Below, one piece after another: positions 9,216-20,600 of a DNA stretch of 64,000 nucleotides. Source of the stretch: Symbiodinium natans (taxonomy: Eukaryota > Sar > Dinophyceae > Suessiales > Symbiodiniaceae). The notes beneath the pieces are model-generated. The model was not told where the DNA came from and searched no databases. It saw only the letters and a list, made by a program, of their open reading frames with translations. Each line of letters starts with the position of its first letter. The stretch's first letter is position 1. The stretch covers positions 1 through 64,000 of the forward strand of contig CAJNDS010000352.1 of the NCBI GenBank assembly GCA_905221605.1, in the 5' to 3' direction. Both the position numbers and the translations under genes were made by a program.

Positions 9216-12200
9216 ATGGCCGCCCAAGCTCCGGACCCTTCTCAGGTGCCGGTACCGGACGTGAGTCCTGAAGAAGAGGCTTTGCTGTTTGGTCAAGCAG
9301 GCCAGACAACTTCGCGACCTCAGGAAGCACCGAACCCCTTTGAGTCCCCTCCGGTAACTCCTGCTCAAGCGCAGGCTTCACCAGCGGGGAGTCAGGCAGG
9401 GGGAACTTTGCCCACAGCCAGCGGTGGAGGAGCCGAGACTGGGTTTCAAGCCATCGTGTTGGAAATGCTACGTCAGCAGAACCAGTCTACACTTGAGCTC
9501 TTGCGTCAGCAAGGGCAGGCTACTCAACAGAACCAGCAGTTGATAGCTGCTCTCATGAGACGCATGGACTTAGAGGAGAAACGCCGAAACGAGGCCGAAG
9601 AGAAGGCAGCTGAGACTGCTAAGTTGGTTGCTGAAGCTGCAGCTAAAGCCAAGACTGCCGACCCGTTTTCGGGACCTGGTGCCACAGCAGCGACGGGGTC
9701 GTCTTCGTCTACTTCTTTTAGTGGTGGGTCCACTCTTCAGAACCGAGCGGAGAAGTACCTACCGCCTTTGCCATTGCTGGAGCATCAAGGCATGAGCAAA
9801 GGACGCATGCGAGAAGTGGAAACGTGGCATGGCTATGTGGAGACTTTGAGCTCGTGGTTGGCTTTGCAAGACGAGTCTTTCGTTCGGGAGCTTCAGCTGT
9901 GTGTGAAGGTGAAACACGAGATACTCCAGAAGGATCTCAGTGTGGAAGTTGCAGCGCGGAGCGCTAAGCTGTTTTACTACCTGACCCAAGCCCTGGCAAA
10001 GTGGGAAAGGGGTCTGGAGTTGCTACGCTCTTGCTCGAAGCGACAGGCTTTGAGTGCCTGTGGGTACGAGGCCATGCGCACCATCACGCAGCAGTACAGC
10101 ATAGTATCCCGCATGGAAGCCGTCTTCGTGCGTGACCAGTGTTTGAAGTTGCAGCACACGTGCCAACATATTCGGCGACCTACTGACCTCATTAGGCACC
10201 TTGAAGATGAGTTTTCTCGGTCTGAGGCAAAGCTGTCGAATTTCCCTGAACTTCTTCTGTCAGAGGCTGATCGGTGCAGTATCCTTTTGCAAGCGGTGAA
10301 TACCGAGCTTCGTCAATACGTTGTCTTGCATGGGAAGAGCAACGACTGGAACTCATTGTGCAGCAGTCTGAAGTACTACGAAGAACAGCTTCGACTATGT
10401 GAGGCTCCAGGTGGAACGTCTCGATCCCTCAGTGACACTTTGTGTGATTACTGCGGGAAACGGGGACACCAAGCCGAGAAATGCTGGCAGAAGCAAAGGG
10501 ATGAGAAGGCCCGTGGTGGTGGAATTCCGGACAAAGGCAAGGGCGACCATGGAAAGGATCGAAAGAAGCCTAAAGACAAAGGAAAAGGGGACCGAAATCC
10601 CAAAGGTGGGGGAACTCCCAAAGGTGGAGGAACGCCGCGGGGAGGTGGAACTCCTCGGAGCGAGCACGGGGACAAGAGCCCCAAAGGGCGCGGAAAGGGC
10701 AAGGAGAAGTCGAAGAAGAAGAAAGGAAAAGGGAAAGGCCGTTACTTGGGTGAGCCCGAATCGGAAGCAGACTCTGGGGAAGCCACCTTGATGGCTTTGG
10801 GTTTTTCTGGAGTGCGGGAAGCTTCGGCCGAACCTTCTCTTCCTCCTCGTGTTCTGAACGCGCCTGAAGAGGTGAAGCCGGTAGGCACCGTAGTTGGAGA
10901 TTCAATGGGGGCCTTAGGCTCGAAGTTTTCTCAAAGAGGAAACCTCTCTCAGATGTGCTCGCACCTAGGGGTTAGCCCGAGGGATGTTTGGTTGGTTGAT
11001 AGTGGGGCTACGTGCCACATAGTTTCCAACCAGTTTATCTCAGGATTTCGTGTGGTGAAGACACACGACAAGGCAGCCAGTCTGTTCAACGCCTCTGGAG
11101 GTTCGATCGACGTTTCGTCTGTGGTCGATATCGAAGTCTACTTCGGTGATGTTCTTCTGAGACTCGGGGAGGTGTTGGTGGCTGATGTCGGGTTTAACGT
11201 CCTCTCTCCATGGTGTGGGGCGGAATTGGGTTGGAAGACCTATCTGTCCAAAACGGGGTCCCGAATGTACAAAGGGAACAAGAAGAGTATCAAGTTGGTT
11301 GGTCACAATCGGGCCTGGTGGGCGTTTAGTGGGGGAAAGAAGTCTAAAGCCTCCTCCAAGAAAGGGGCGGAGGGGCCTAAAGACATGGAACTTGATTCAC
11401 TGAAGGACACTGTTGTGCCAGGATCTGAGGTTCCTATCCCCTCAGGACAGCGGACCGCTCCCAGGAGCATCTTGAAGAAAGGAGGAAAGAGCCTGCATAA
11501 GGTCGATGAGCTCGATGATGAGCAGTGTGGCCGACACGCTTTGTCTTCAACTCCGTTTTCGTTTCTCCTTCGAGGGTTTAGGTCTGAGATCTTCACTCCC
11601 GAAAGTCCTCTGGAAAAGCCCAAAGTTCCCTCAAGTGGTCCAGAAAGTCCTCAAGAAGAGCTTGTTTTCGACAAAAATCTTAGGAAGCAGCATGACATGT
11701 GTGGCTTGACCTTGATTAGGAAGCAGCATGACATGTTTGGCTTGAACTTGCGCTTGATTTTTGAGCTTGGATTGAATTGCTTGAGCATGTTGCTTTGGAA
11801 CCTTGGGAACATACATGCTTTGGAGCTTGCTTTGCGTGGGTGCGTCATGTTTTTCATGGGGTGTTTTTCGCTTATACAAGGGATTGGAGCGCCTTTCGGA
11901 GGCGCACGAAGGAACAGATCCGGAGCTCTGAGTGTTTTGGTTCTAGTAGCCTTTTGCTTTTGTTGCTCGGCGAGCAATACGCTCCATGATGGGTGGCTCC
12001 CAAACCTCTGGGCCTGCGATAGAGGACCCAGTTGGTGGAGAGGCGAGTGTTTCGCCAATGGTGGGCCCGTCGCTGGAGGAGGTGACGGTCCAGGAGCCAA
12101 TTGGAGAGAAAGAGGTTCCATCAGCGGCTTCCTCGGGGGAAGTTCTTTTCCGTCCTCCGGATCGGGAGGTGCCTTCGCCTACCGACTCCGAGAATTGGGG

Positions 12201-15200
12201 GCATTGGCGCCCCATTGCGGCGGACCCCGTGGAGATTGGAGATTCCGATGTGCCGAGGATTACTCCGGTGGACGCCACGCAGCCACCATCCATTCCGGGA
12301 CAACGCCTGACGGCCTTGCATCATGCTTTGCTTTTCGATATGAGGAGGAGGATTGCCGAGGCTGCCGAGCTTGGGGTCCATTTGTACCCCGAGCCTGGGG
12401 AACCAATGCCCCAGCTTTCCCATTATTATGGGCCCCCAGCAGACCCGAGTGCCATTTACGATTCCCTCGCCATGGCCGGGACCATAGGCGAGGCCTATGT
12501 GGCGCAGCATCTGGGGTCTCCGGCGATTACTCGCCAGATCTTTGGTGGGTCTGCAACTTTGGTTCGTCCCAGCGAATATGCAGCCCCGACTCCGTGGCAC
12601 TCGGTGCTTCCGCGGTTTCCGGAAGGTCCACATCCACCACAGGTACTTCCCGAACCTGTGCAAGAAGAAGGTCGCCGTCCCAAAAGATTTCGGGAGGTGG
12701 CCACCTCCACTGTGGATCAAGACTTGGCTGCAGAAGAGCGCCTCCATCTTCTACTCCAAGGCAAAGGCCTCTTCGAATGGGGGCTGAGGCCCCACGACGT
12801 CCTGTCAGCCATGGACAGGCTGGGCGTCGTTACCAAGGGCGCTGGAGGGCGCAACGATCGCCGAGAGCGCGAATGCGCCATAAGCGCAATGGGGTATCTT
12901 CAGCGGCTCCTCATCTGCTTGCGCGCCTTTATCAGTGCAAAGGCGGGGGAACGCCCGTTGTTGGCCCTTCACGAGCCGCGTCTCTTCGAGGGACCGCGCT
13001 TTACGCGGTATCGCGACGAACGTGTCGCGTGGGGCGAGCTCACTACGAGTTTGAGGCTTCGAACGGATGCTGCATTACGGTCGAAGGAGGCCAGCAATGC
13101 CCGCAGGGCCGCGCGAGATTCGCGCAGGAGGTTGAAGCCGAAGGCCCGTGCTGGTCCTGGTGGGTCTACATCAGACGATTCGAGCTCCACCTCCATTTCG
13201 GCCGACGAAGATCTCCATGGCGAAGGCCCCGAAGAGGCGCTGAAATTTTGCTTGAAGTGCCGGGAGGACAATATCTCAGTCCAAGAGGCCCTTTGCCTCC
13301 CTACGCCAGAGACGGCACCACCACCGATGGTGAAGCAAGCAGGAATGGGTGGTCGAGATCCTCCAGCTCCACCAATGGTTCCGGAAACTTCGGCTGCAAC
13401 TCCGGGCCACCACGACGACGGGGATATGCCCCTGGAGCCACCTTCTCCGGCTTCAACAGCCCCACCTGGGGATTCCATCGGCCGCCTTCTTCTTGGTCTT
13501 GGACAGACGGGCACGGAGCGCTCGTTCGTTCTTCCGCCGCCGCCACCGGCGGTAAAGGCGATGCCACGCCCCGCTCCGGGGCCCTCCATGCCAACGGTTC
13601 CCGAATCGGGAGCCCCATCTTCCAGCAGCTCGGCCAATGTCCCCAGCTTCGATGCGGTGGTGGCTGCCGCAAAAGAGACGATCAGGAAGGGATGAAGGGG
13701 ATTTGGAGCCGTGGGCCCGGCTTGGAATGTATCATAGCTTTCTTTTGTGTTCGGGATGGAGTCCTGGACTACGCCGACGCGGCGCACCGAATTTCCTTTC
13801 GAGAAGAAAACAAAGATGTGAGTGCGTGGTTTCGTTTTCTTGAAACACATGTGAAGCATGAGTTGTTTGAGCTTGATTTGCCGCTTGGAGTGCTTGAGCT
13901 TGAGCTTGCTTGTGCCCGAAACCCCTTTGACACGCACCAAATCCCGAACCTTAACTTCAACCCCAACCGAACCACCGCCAGCCTATACAGGAATGGTCTT
14001 GGGCCAGGACTGGATGTCATGGCCATCGTGGCCGTCTTGGGCTTCTGCAGTCTCTTGGGTGGTCTAGTGTTTTGGGGGTTCCACATTTTGTTTGTCGAGT
14101 TTAAAAGGTGTTCCGTTGGAGAAAAGGATCGGAAGGTCTTTAGAGTGAGGCCGCGCAGGAAGGGCTGCAGTGTTAGGATCTTCTGTGGGGACCACTGGGT
14201 CCGAGTGCCTAGCTACAAGCAGTTTGTCTTGCATAGGAAGGCCCCAAAACCCCAAACACGTACACGTTGCATGTTGAGCATGTTGTTTTGCAAGGCTTGC
14301 AGTGTGCTTGGGAGTGTTTGTGCTTGGCTTGGTGTGCTTGATCTTGTTGAAAAGGGCAATGATGAGAGCCCGCCGGCGAGCAGTCCATTAGTGTGTCATC
14401 TGCGGATGATGCACAGAGGACTGCCAGTGCCGGGACAAGGGACTAAAGCTGAGCCCTTTGATTTGGAAGCTCCTCGTGGTGGGGAGCCCGCGTCTTCGTC
14501 TTCAAGGGTCCCCGAAGGGGTTCCGTCACCGTCAAGTCCCGATTACGAGCCTTCTGAGGTTTCTGAGAGACCCCCCAAGCCTCCAGAGAATCCACCGGAA
14601 CCACCGGACAGTGGAGAAGAAGGATCTTTTAGGATTCCGTTGTCCTCAACCGCCTTGTATCATCATCGTGCTCAAGGCCATTTCCCTTATGATTCCAACT
14701 GTGACTCATGCTGTTCGTCGAAGGGTCGTGTCCCCGCGCGTCGCTTGCGTCGCCGTCTTCAAAAAGAGAATCAGACTGTTGGTATCGATTTTTTCTTTTT
14801 CGGCAAGCTAAGAGTCCTGTTGATGACGCACCTGGGTTCCAGGTATACTGTCAGTCTGCCCGCACCGAACCTCGAAGATCCACAATTGCTGGCTAACATC
14901 AACAGAGTGCTGCGTGAGATGGGACTGGTAGGCAAAGCCGTGACGTTTCGAATGGATCAAGAAGGATCTATCATTGCTTTGGCGGAAAGACTGAGTAGGT
15001 CCCGAAACTGCCCCCACAGCGCAACCATTGTTGATGTGGTTCCAGGATATAGGCCACAAGCCAAAGGGTCAATAGAACGACAAGTTGAATCGGTACGCCA
15101 AGGCTTCTGGGCTGTGTGGTTGGACTTGGAGCGCCAAATTGCTCTAAAGAAGTTCCCTGGTCAAGATGCAGAGCTGGGAAAGTACCAGCTTCCCTTAGGG

Positions 15201-16958
15201 GGTCTCTTGTGGCAAGCCTGTGTGTTCTATGTGTCGAGGTGTTACAATCTGTGGTCCTCGGGCCACGGTGACTCCACCACCAGCATTGATTTGCTGCACG
15301 AGGAAATAGTTCACCGAACTAGAACGCTTCCCTTTGGTTGTGTGGTTCAGGCAAAAGTTAGCAAGTCGAAGGCGCATCTTGCTAAATACCGGGGAGCGAA
15401 AACAGTCAAGGCTGTTTACTTAGGACCCGTGAACGCACGAGGTGGAGGGATCTTCGCGGCCCCTTTTGGTAGTACGGAGATTGACGTATTTCCGACCGGA
15501 AGAATCGTTGATGGAGCGTGCGAGGTGGGAACTGTCGAAGGCCTCGCTGTTGCGCAGTCTTTGGTTCTTGATGGTAAAGACCCAGAACGGCCTGTCTTGT
15601 ATGAACCCGAAGGTGTTGATGATGGTAATGGTCCTGAAGATGAAGTCATGGAAGGTGGTGTTGGTCCTTTAAATGAAGAAGACGAAGAGATGATTGCTGA
15701 CGATACCTATGCTCCCGTAAGTGCCCCGGCGGAAGAAGGTGAGGCAGGGATCCTGCCTGATGAGGGGGAAAACATGGAGGACATGGAGATTGATTGGCTT
15801 ACGAATCACCTCTTGGAGTCTTTGTACCGAGGACCTGACCTTCGAGCTACCTCACAGGAGGTGGCTGACTCGTTTACCTTGAAATTCGGAGGAAGTAGGG
15901 TCAAGTGCCAGGTACCACGAAATGCGGTCTCTGAAACATCCGGAGAACAGTTGGATCCGAGCCTTTTGTATGCCTCAATGAAGTTGGAACTAGAGGAACT
16001 CGAGTCGTTCGGAGTAGGAAAGGTGATCTCTGAAGATGAGGCCCGGAAGTCCGCACGTGAGAGCGGCAGGCGGGTACTTACCAGTCGGTGGGTCAACACG
16101 GTCAAGCGTAAAGGGCTGTACCGGTCACGTCTGGTAGTAAGAGATTATGCTTCGATGGGAGGCACGACCTTGTCTGAAGGTATCTATAGCCCGACTACGA
16201 GTTTGGAGGGATTGCGGCTTCTGTTGGCACTGCTTTGTCGAAGAGGTTCAGTGTTGAGCTGTGACGTGAGCGTTGCTTTTATGCATGCAGCAGTGTCAAG
16301 GCCTGAGTACGTAGAGCTTCCGAGTAACGTGAGTATTGCGGACTCTAAAATCCCTCAAAAGGCCGGAAACAAGAAGGTGTATCTTCGATTACACAAAGCC
16401 ATGAACGGACTGAGATCAGCACCGCTTTCTTGGTATAAGGAGCTGAGTTCGCACTTGGAGGAGAGCGGATTCAGTCCAAGCTTGGACCCGACGATATACC
16501 GCAGGAAGACCTCCAAGGGTCTGACGCTGGTCCTCTTTTATGTTGACGATTTGTTAATCTACTCTGAGGACCCCTCCGAAGGGAAGAAGGTTTTCGAAGA
16601 TCTACAGAAACGCTACAAGCTGAAACTGACTGGTGAGCTTCATGAGAATTGTGCGGGAGAAGTATCCTTTCTAGGACGGCGAATCTTCAGGAATAAGGGA
16701 GAGAAGCGAGTCTATTTTGGACTGGACGCTAAGTATTTGGATTCCTGCTGTGAAGAGTATGGGATAACCAAACCGAACCCCAAGCTTCCGTCATTGGAGA
16801 AGCGCTACTCTGACCTCATTAAGAAAGGCCAAACCGAAAAGATCAGTCCAGCTGCTCACGAGAAGTACCGTAGGACCTTAGGGCGTCTAGCATGGGCTGC
16901 CCTCTCCAGACCAGGCGTCATCAGTCGGCCCCTGACGAGGCAGCTGAAACATGCATGA
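9216..16958 (+). pseudogene. Element B gag-pol: Gag, protease, integrase, RT
   Basis: A single open frame of 2580 codons starts at ATG 9216, 25 bp after the primer-binding site. In order it holds a Q-rich N-terminus, a Gag core (9770-10400), a CCHC knuckle (CDYCGKRGHQAEKC, about 10447) and a Lys/Gly-rich tail with GGGTP repeats. The protease has DSGAT (GAT at 10998). A 2.3-kb linker overlaps another ORF. Integrase has the H2C2 finger (from about 14657) and a D-D-E core: GIDFFFF, RMDQEGS and KGSIERQ. RT runs about 16080-16900 with YVDD at 16539-16550. The frame breaks near 16910, before RNase H, so this copy cannot make a complete polyprotein. Two later frames hold the rest. Confidence 0.92.
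11986..13695 (+). CDS. Element B overlapping ORF (ORF2-B), 569 aa
   Basis: This ORF is entirely inside gag-pol of element B, in the +1 frame, between protease and integrase. ATG 11986 is followed by a second ATG. The product is Pro-rich at both ends with a helical, Arg/Leu-rich middle (around residues 250-380), a CX2C pair (FCLKC, about residue 405) and a WGHWRP motif near residue 72. In the gag-pol frame the same DNA reads Arg/Gly/Ser-rich low-complexity sequence, so the +1 frame looks like the one under protein-level selection. A T-rich tract ending in AG lies just upstream (about 11950-11974) and could serve as a trans-splice acceptor. I do not recognise a family. Confidence 0.7.
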   Translation: MMGGSQTSGPAIEDPVGGEASVSPMVGPSLEEVTVQEPIGEKEVPSAASSGEVLFRPPDREVPSPTDSENWGHWRPIAADPVEIGDSDVPRITPVDATQPPSIPGQRLTALHHALLFDMRRRIAEAAELGVHLYPEPGEPMPQLSHYYGPPADPSAIYDSLAMAGTIGEAYVAQHLGSPAITRQIFGGSATLVRPSEYAAPTPWHSVLPRFPEGPHPPQVLPEPVQEEGRRPKRFREVATSTVDQDLAAEERLHLLLQGKGLFEWGLRPHDVLSAMDRLGVVTKGAGGRNDRRERECAISAMGYLQRLLICLRAFISAKAGERPLLALHEPRLFEGPRFTRYRDERVAWGELTTSLRLRTDAALRSKEASNARRAARDSRRRLKPKARAGPGGSTSDDSSSTSISADEDLHGEGPEEALKFCLKCREDNISVQEALCLPTPETAPPPMVKQAGMGGRDPPAPPMVPETSAATPGHHDDGDMPLEPPSPASTAPPGDSIGRLLLGLGQTGTERSFVLPPPPPAVKAMPRPAPGPSMPTVPESGAPSSSSSANVPSFDAVVAAAKETIRKG

Positions 16959-17131
16959 GGGATGTTCTCAAATGGGTCAAAGGTCTTCCGCATAAGGTTC
17001 AGGTGTTTCCGTCGACTCGGGAGATCCTGGAAGACGATGCGGATCCCCAAGCGGTATCGTGCTTTACGGACGCAAGCTGGAGCCTGAATTCTGTTACTGT
17101 TAGTGGTGGTGTGATTACTTGGGAAAACTGA
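16892..17131 (+). pseudogene. Element B pol fragment: start of RNase H
   Basis: After the frame break near 16910, this frame continues the copia connection and the start of RNase H (RHQSAPDEAAETC, then CFTDASWS). It ends at a stop just after VITWEN at about 17129. The expected sequence between LAWAALSRP and RHQSAP is partly absent, so this is a small deletion plus frameshift. Confidence 0.85.
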
Positions 17132-18288
17132 AGCAGTCCACCACAGCCCTTTCGAGCGCCGAGAGTGAGCTTGCGGCGCTTACTGAGATAGCCAGGGAAG
17201 GTTTGTACATTGCTCTCTTAACGGAGACCATCTTGGAGGGCATCCCGAAGGACCGGGAAACGGGGTACTACCTTCTTAAGGGGTATTCGGACTCTGAAAG
17301 CGCCGTGTCCATTTCCAAAATGGGGACATTGTTGAGGAAGGTCCGCCATATTGAGTTAAGAGCCGCTTTTCTCCAGGAACTTGTCCAGCTTGGAAGATTC
17401 ACGATTGAGCACATACCAGGTGCTGTCAACCCGGCAGATGCTCTAACAAAAAGCCCAACTAACGACAGTTTGGTCAGCTTGTGCGAGGCTTGTGGCCTCA
17501 TTCCGGAACCAGTCCCCTGGAAAGAGAAAAATTCCGGAACCAGCGTTTCTGTCACGTTTAAAGAGCCCAATAAACCAGCAGATGAAGTCTGCGAACTGAA
17601 CGTCCCTGTTTCTTGGCGAGCCGCAGCAGAGAAGGTAGCAAGGAACCAGGCTTCTTATGTTGTGGTTGAGCTCTGCTGTGAAGAAGGAAGCTCTTTGTCA
17701 AAAGCTTGCTCGAAGAATCCTCGTATCGCGTATTTTGGAGTGACGAAGCAAGTGGATCTGTTAAGTGAAAACGGATACCAGCTTCTCAAAGAAGTCTTTA
17801 GCGTGTTACTTCATGAAGGGGTGAAGGTGTATGCGCACTTGTCTACGCCGTGTTCGGCTGGAAAAGGTGGACAGTCCTACGCCAGGTGGCGGGAGTCTCT
17901 TTTGGTCCACAAGAGGTCTTGGCGAAGAATTTGGAACCTTCTCCGTCCGTACGCGAACTGTCCGCGTCTTCTTCTTTCTCACGAGTGGCCAGCTAGATCT
18001 GACTTGTGGAATGAAACGGTCTTTAGGTCTGTAGGTCAACGTCTTGGTCTTGCGAAGGGGTGTGTCGTCGATCGCTGTTGCTTCGAGAAAGGTTCTGAAA
18101 GAGCCTGGCAGAGATGGTGGTTTTGTAGTAACTCTTCGAATTTCATCAACAGTATGGCTAGGAACCGCTGTGATGAGAGCCACCAACACATCCACCTTCA
18201 GCTCCCGGCGTCAGGTGTGTACCCTGAGCTGTTAGGAGAAGAAATGCTGAAGGGTGCGAGACGAGCTATGGAAGAAGACAGGACTTGA
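17119..18288 (+). pseudogene. Element B pol fragment: RNase H C-terminus and methyltransferase-like domain
   Basis: A third frame resumes with KQSTTALSSAESEL, YSDSESAVSI and VRHIELRAAF, the end of a copia RNase H. It then runs about 230 codons past the normal end of the polyprotein. This tail has VELCCEEGSS (17665 on), a STPCS motif (17841-17855) and SHEWP (about 17980). The first resembles motif I of SAM-dependent methyltransferases and the second the PC motif of C5-cytosine methyltransferases. Element A has the same three motifs in the same order. The domain name is my inference. The join to the previous frame needs a 1-base shift at about 17118. Confidence 0.75.
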
Positions 18289-18310
18289 GGACGCAACTGT
18301 TGCAGGCATG

Positions 18311-18316
18311 AGGGGG
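18311..18316 (+). promoter_or_regulatory. Element B polypurine tract
   Basis: CATGAGGGGG directly precedes the TGTGAAAG start of the 3' LTR. Element A has the same CATGAGGGGG before its 3' LTR. A purine run here primes plus-strand DNA synthesis in LTR elements. Confidence 0.8.
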
Positions 18317-18333
18317 TGTGAAAGTTTTTGACT
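18317..18333 (+). mobile_element. Element B: first 17 bp of 3' LTR, cut off by insert C
   Basis: TGTGAAAGTTTTTGACT matches the start of the 5' LTR at 8626-8642, then the sequence changes abruptly. The remaining LTR resumes at 20601 with a second copy of the last 14 of these bases. Confidence 0.95.
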
Positions 18334-18626
18334 ACACGCCCCGAATAAGAGGCCCCCAACGCATGCCCTTAAACTCAATAGAGCAGCCCAGGGTACGCCG
18401 TCAGTCGCCACCTTCTTTGGGGGCCCAAGAAAAGGATAGTAATTTCCAGGATTGAACAATGTGAAATCTGCATTTTGTAATGTCTTGCGTTAAATTACCC
18501 TTTCAGTACCTTTGCACCTGCCTGATTTCCACTTGCCCAGCCCTCACCTCTCGTATTGAGTAAGATCCCCACACTGCAGCCGCTGGTCTCAAACACAGGT
18601 AGCAGCCGTAGGGCAGTTTAGCTACC

Positions 18627-19739
18627 TTGGAACCTGTAGATATGGGATGGGGCCAGGGCAAAGGAAAGGGGGCGCAGCCTCCTCAAGGCAAAGGCAAAGG
18701 TAAAGGGGGGGGGAGCCAACCTCCCGGAGCAGGCAAAGGGGGCCATCCTCCTGGAGGTAAAGGCGAGATCCCCTTCAAAAGACCTTCCAAGAAGGACAGA
18801 GATCGCCTTAAGCAGCTGGGTTTGTGGCCACCTCCCAAGGGGCAAGGCAAGAACGCCCGAACAGGCCCACACCCGGCAGAGGAAAGGGGGCACGCCAGAC
18901 CACCCACACCTCCCCCCGTCAGAAGGGGAGCTCCAGCAGAAAGAAGTCCCTCAACGAGCCGCAGCCGCACACCGCGCCAAGAGGGGACTGATGCAGAAGC
19001 ACCAGCTGTGGAGTCCCCCTCGCAATCTTCGCACTCGACGGAGCTTCGACGAGCCTCACCCGACCAACCGCGGCACCAACCTGAGTCGAGCCCAACCCCA
19101 CCTGCCGAGGGGGGAGAGGCAGACACCAACCCAATGCCAGTCAAACAGGAGTCAACCGAGGAGTTTAGCTCAGAAGAGTCGTCTGGAGAGGCGGCACCTC
19201 TTCCACCTTGGCCTCTCCTGGCAGACAGCCTCCACCTCACGGTTGACCGGGTTCGCCGTAGCAACAACCGTGACTTCTGGCTGTCTAACCTCGGCCCAAC
19301 CTTGTGGTTGGATTGCTTCCCAACCTTCAAGGGTTCCAACCTCCTGGGCATAGGGGGAACGCGAGCAGTGTACACCTCACCCACCTCAGACGGCAAGGTG
19401 TGGAAGATTGCTCTCAAAGCAGAGCCCAGCCACCATGGGATTGAGCAAACAATTGGGCAACGGCTCCCAGGTTTATGTGCCACTCAAACCAGGATGGTGG
19501 GGACGGGGCAGCTCACCATCCGCGACTTTAAGACCCTGGAGATTGAGGTCTTGGAGGTTGAGCGTCTGACGCTGTTGCCTGACCAGCCTTCCAACCTCCA
19601 GGTCTTGCACATGTTCATGGTCCTCACAGCCCTAGTGGGTGCCGGCATTTGGGTCAGGGACCTGAACAGAAAGAATTGGGGGGTGCGTCCCCCAATCCAC
19701 ATGGGCCCGATCAAGGGCCCGCGGAAATCGTGGCCCTAG
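18627..19739 (+). pseudogene. Insert C ORF: Gly/Lys/Pro-rich protein with kinase-like C-terminal part
   Basis: This ORF has 370 codons. The first 200 residues are low complexity (GKGKG repeats, then Pro/Ser-rich). From about residue 225 the sequence becomes globular: GIGGTRAVY, then VWKIALKAE, and near the end VRDLNRKNWGV. These resemble the glycine loop, the ATP-binding Lys and the RDxxxxN catalytic loop of protein kinase-like folds. A G-run near 19680 is the probable frameshift site, because the expected metal-binding Asp block appears in the next frame. Kinase-like status is inference from spacing and motifs only. Confidence 0.45.
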
Positions 19740-20077
19740 ATTGTGGGGGTTGGGCATTCCAAGATGCCCCGCTTGGTTTTCCCCAACGCGTGCGCATTGC
19801 CTGGTGGTGGGGATGGATCGAAGCCACCACCCCCGAGGTAGCAGCGTGGGCCAGAGGCGTCGTCCGCACGGACCATGCTAGCCCGCGGCGACTCGCCATC
19901 GCCTTCAGGCAGCGCCTCCTTGCCACAGATGGGGGGAAGGAGGTTCTTGGGACTTTGGTCCGTCAAGGGGTCATCATCCCTAGTCCCTCGCTGAACCTGT
20001 GCCTCCCGATGACGGTCAATGGAGTCAACAGCAGCGGGGACTGGTGCTTCGCCTCAATTGAAGACCTTGAGGCGTAA
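19649..20077 (+). pseudogene. Insert C ORF: continuation of kinase-like protein in another frame
   Basis: The first residues overlap the previous ORF out of frame. From about 19725 the reading becomes protein-like, with IVALDCGGW where a kinase-like fold would have its LxDFG block. An alpha-helical, Trp-rich region follows to a stop at 20077. With the preceding ORF it would form one gene broken by a 1-base change in a run of six Gs. No other neighbour supports a function. Confidence 0.4.
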
Positions 20078-20600
20078 ACCCACCGGGAAGGGGGGCTAGA
20101 CCCCACCTGTGCACACCACGAGCGGGGGCCTACGCAGCACCCACCGCTACACCTACCCACCCGAAAAGGGGGGAGCAGGGCACCTCTTGCAGAGCCTGTA
20201 CTTGTACAGTCCTGAGTAGTCCAGCTCACCTCCAAAGAGAGGAGTAGGGTAGCGGCAGCTTTCTTTAGGCCCTCGTCCACTCTGCAGTGGTGTTTGCGCA
20301 ACTTCCCGGCAGGGTTACCCCAAGCCAGCCCGGAATGGCCTCTGCCTGTTTTCACTCACCCACCTTGGGGAGTATGGGCCTACACAACAACCACCGCCAC
20401 ACTTACCCACCCTTTAGGGGGGAGAAAGCAGGGCACCTCTTGAAGGGCTCGTAGGGCAACGGCCCAAAGAGGTCTTGAGCAAACCCTCCAAAGTGAGGAG
20501 TAAGTGTGGTAGAAGTTTTAGGCTCCTCCACCAAAGGTGGAAAACCCAAGGACAGTTTTAGGAATTGTCGTTTCGGCGGCCGCGCCTCGCGCTCCGAGAA
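20078..20600 (+). other. Insert C 3' non-coding part with internal duplication
   Basis: Two diverged copies of about 140 bp share the words ACCCACC, GGGGGGAG, GCAGGGCACCTCTTG, CCTCCAAAG and GAGTA. Short inverted repeats such as CCACC-aaa-GGTGG (about 20529) are present. GAGTAAGTG at about 20500 also occurs in the hairpin loops of the array units. No ORF is convincing. Confidence 0.5.

Larger units (their letters stand above)
18334..20600 (+). mobile_element. Insert C: 2267-bp insertion in the 3' LTR of element B
   Basis: The insertion is defined by a 14-bp direct repeat GAAAGTTTTTGACT (18320-18333 and 20601-20614). It has no terminal inverted repeats, no LTRs and no poly(A) tail. The 14-bp duplication is the length expected of target-primed reverse transcription rather than cut-and-paste. 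It carries two ORF pieces and a GC-rich 3' part with an internal degenerate duplication (about 20119-20260 against 20367-20520). Its 3' end CGCTCCGAGAA resembles the unit end CGCTTTCGAG in the array at 25-40 kb. Confidence 0.85.

Noticed and set aside
12969-13940. Minus-strand ORF of 323 codons
   Set aside because: It is antisense to element B gag-pol and ORF2-B, is Gly/Ser/Pro-rich from GC-rich sequence, and shows no motif. I treat it as a shadow of two real sense frames.
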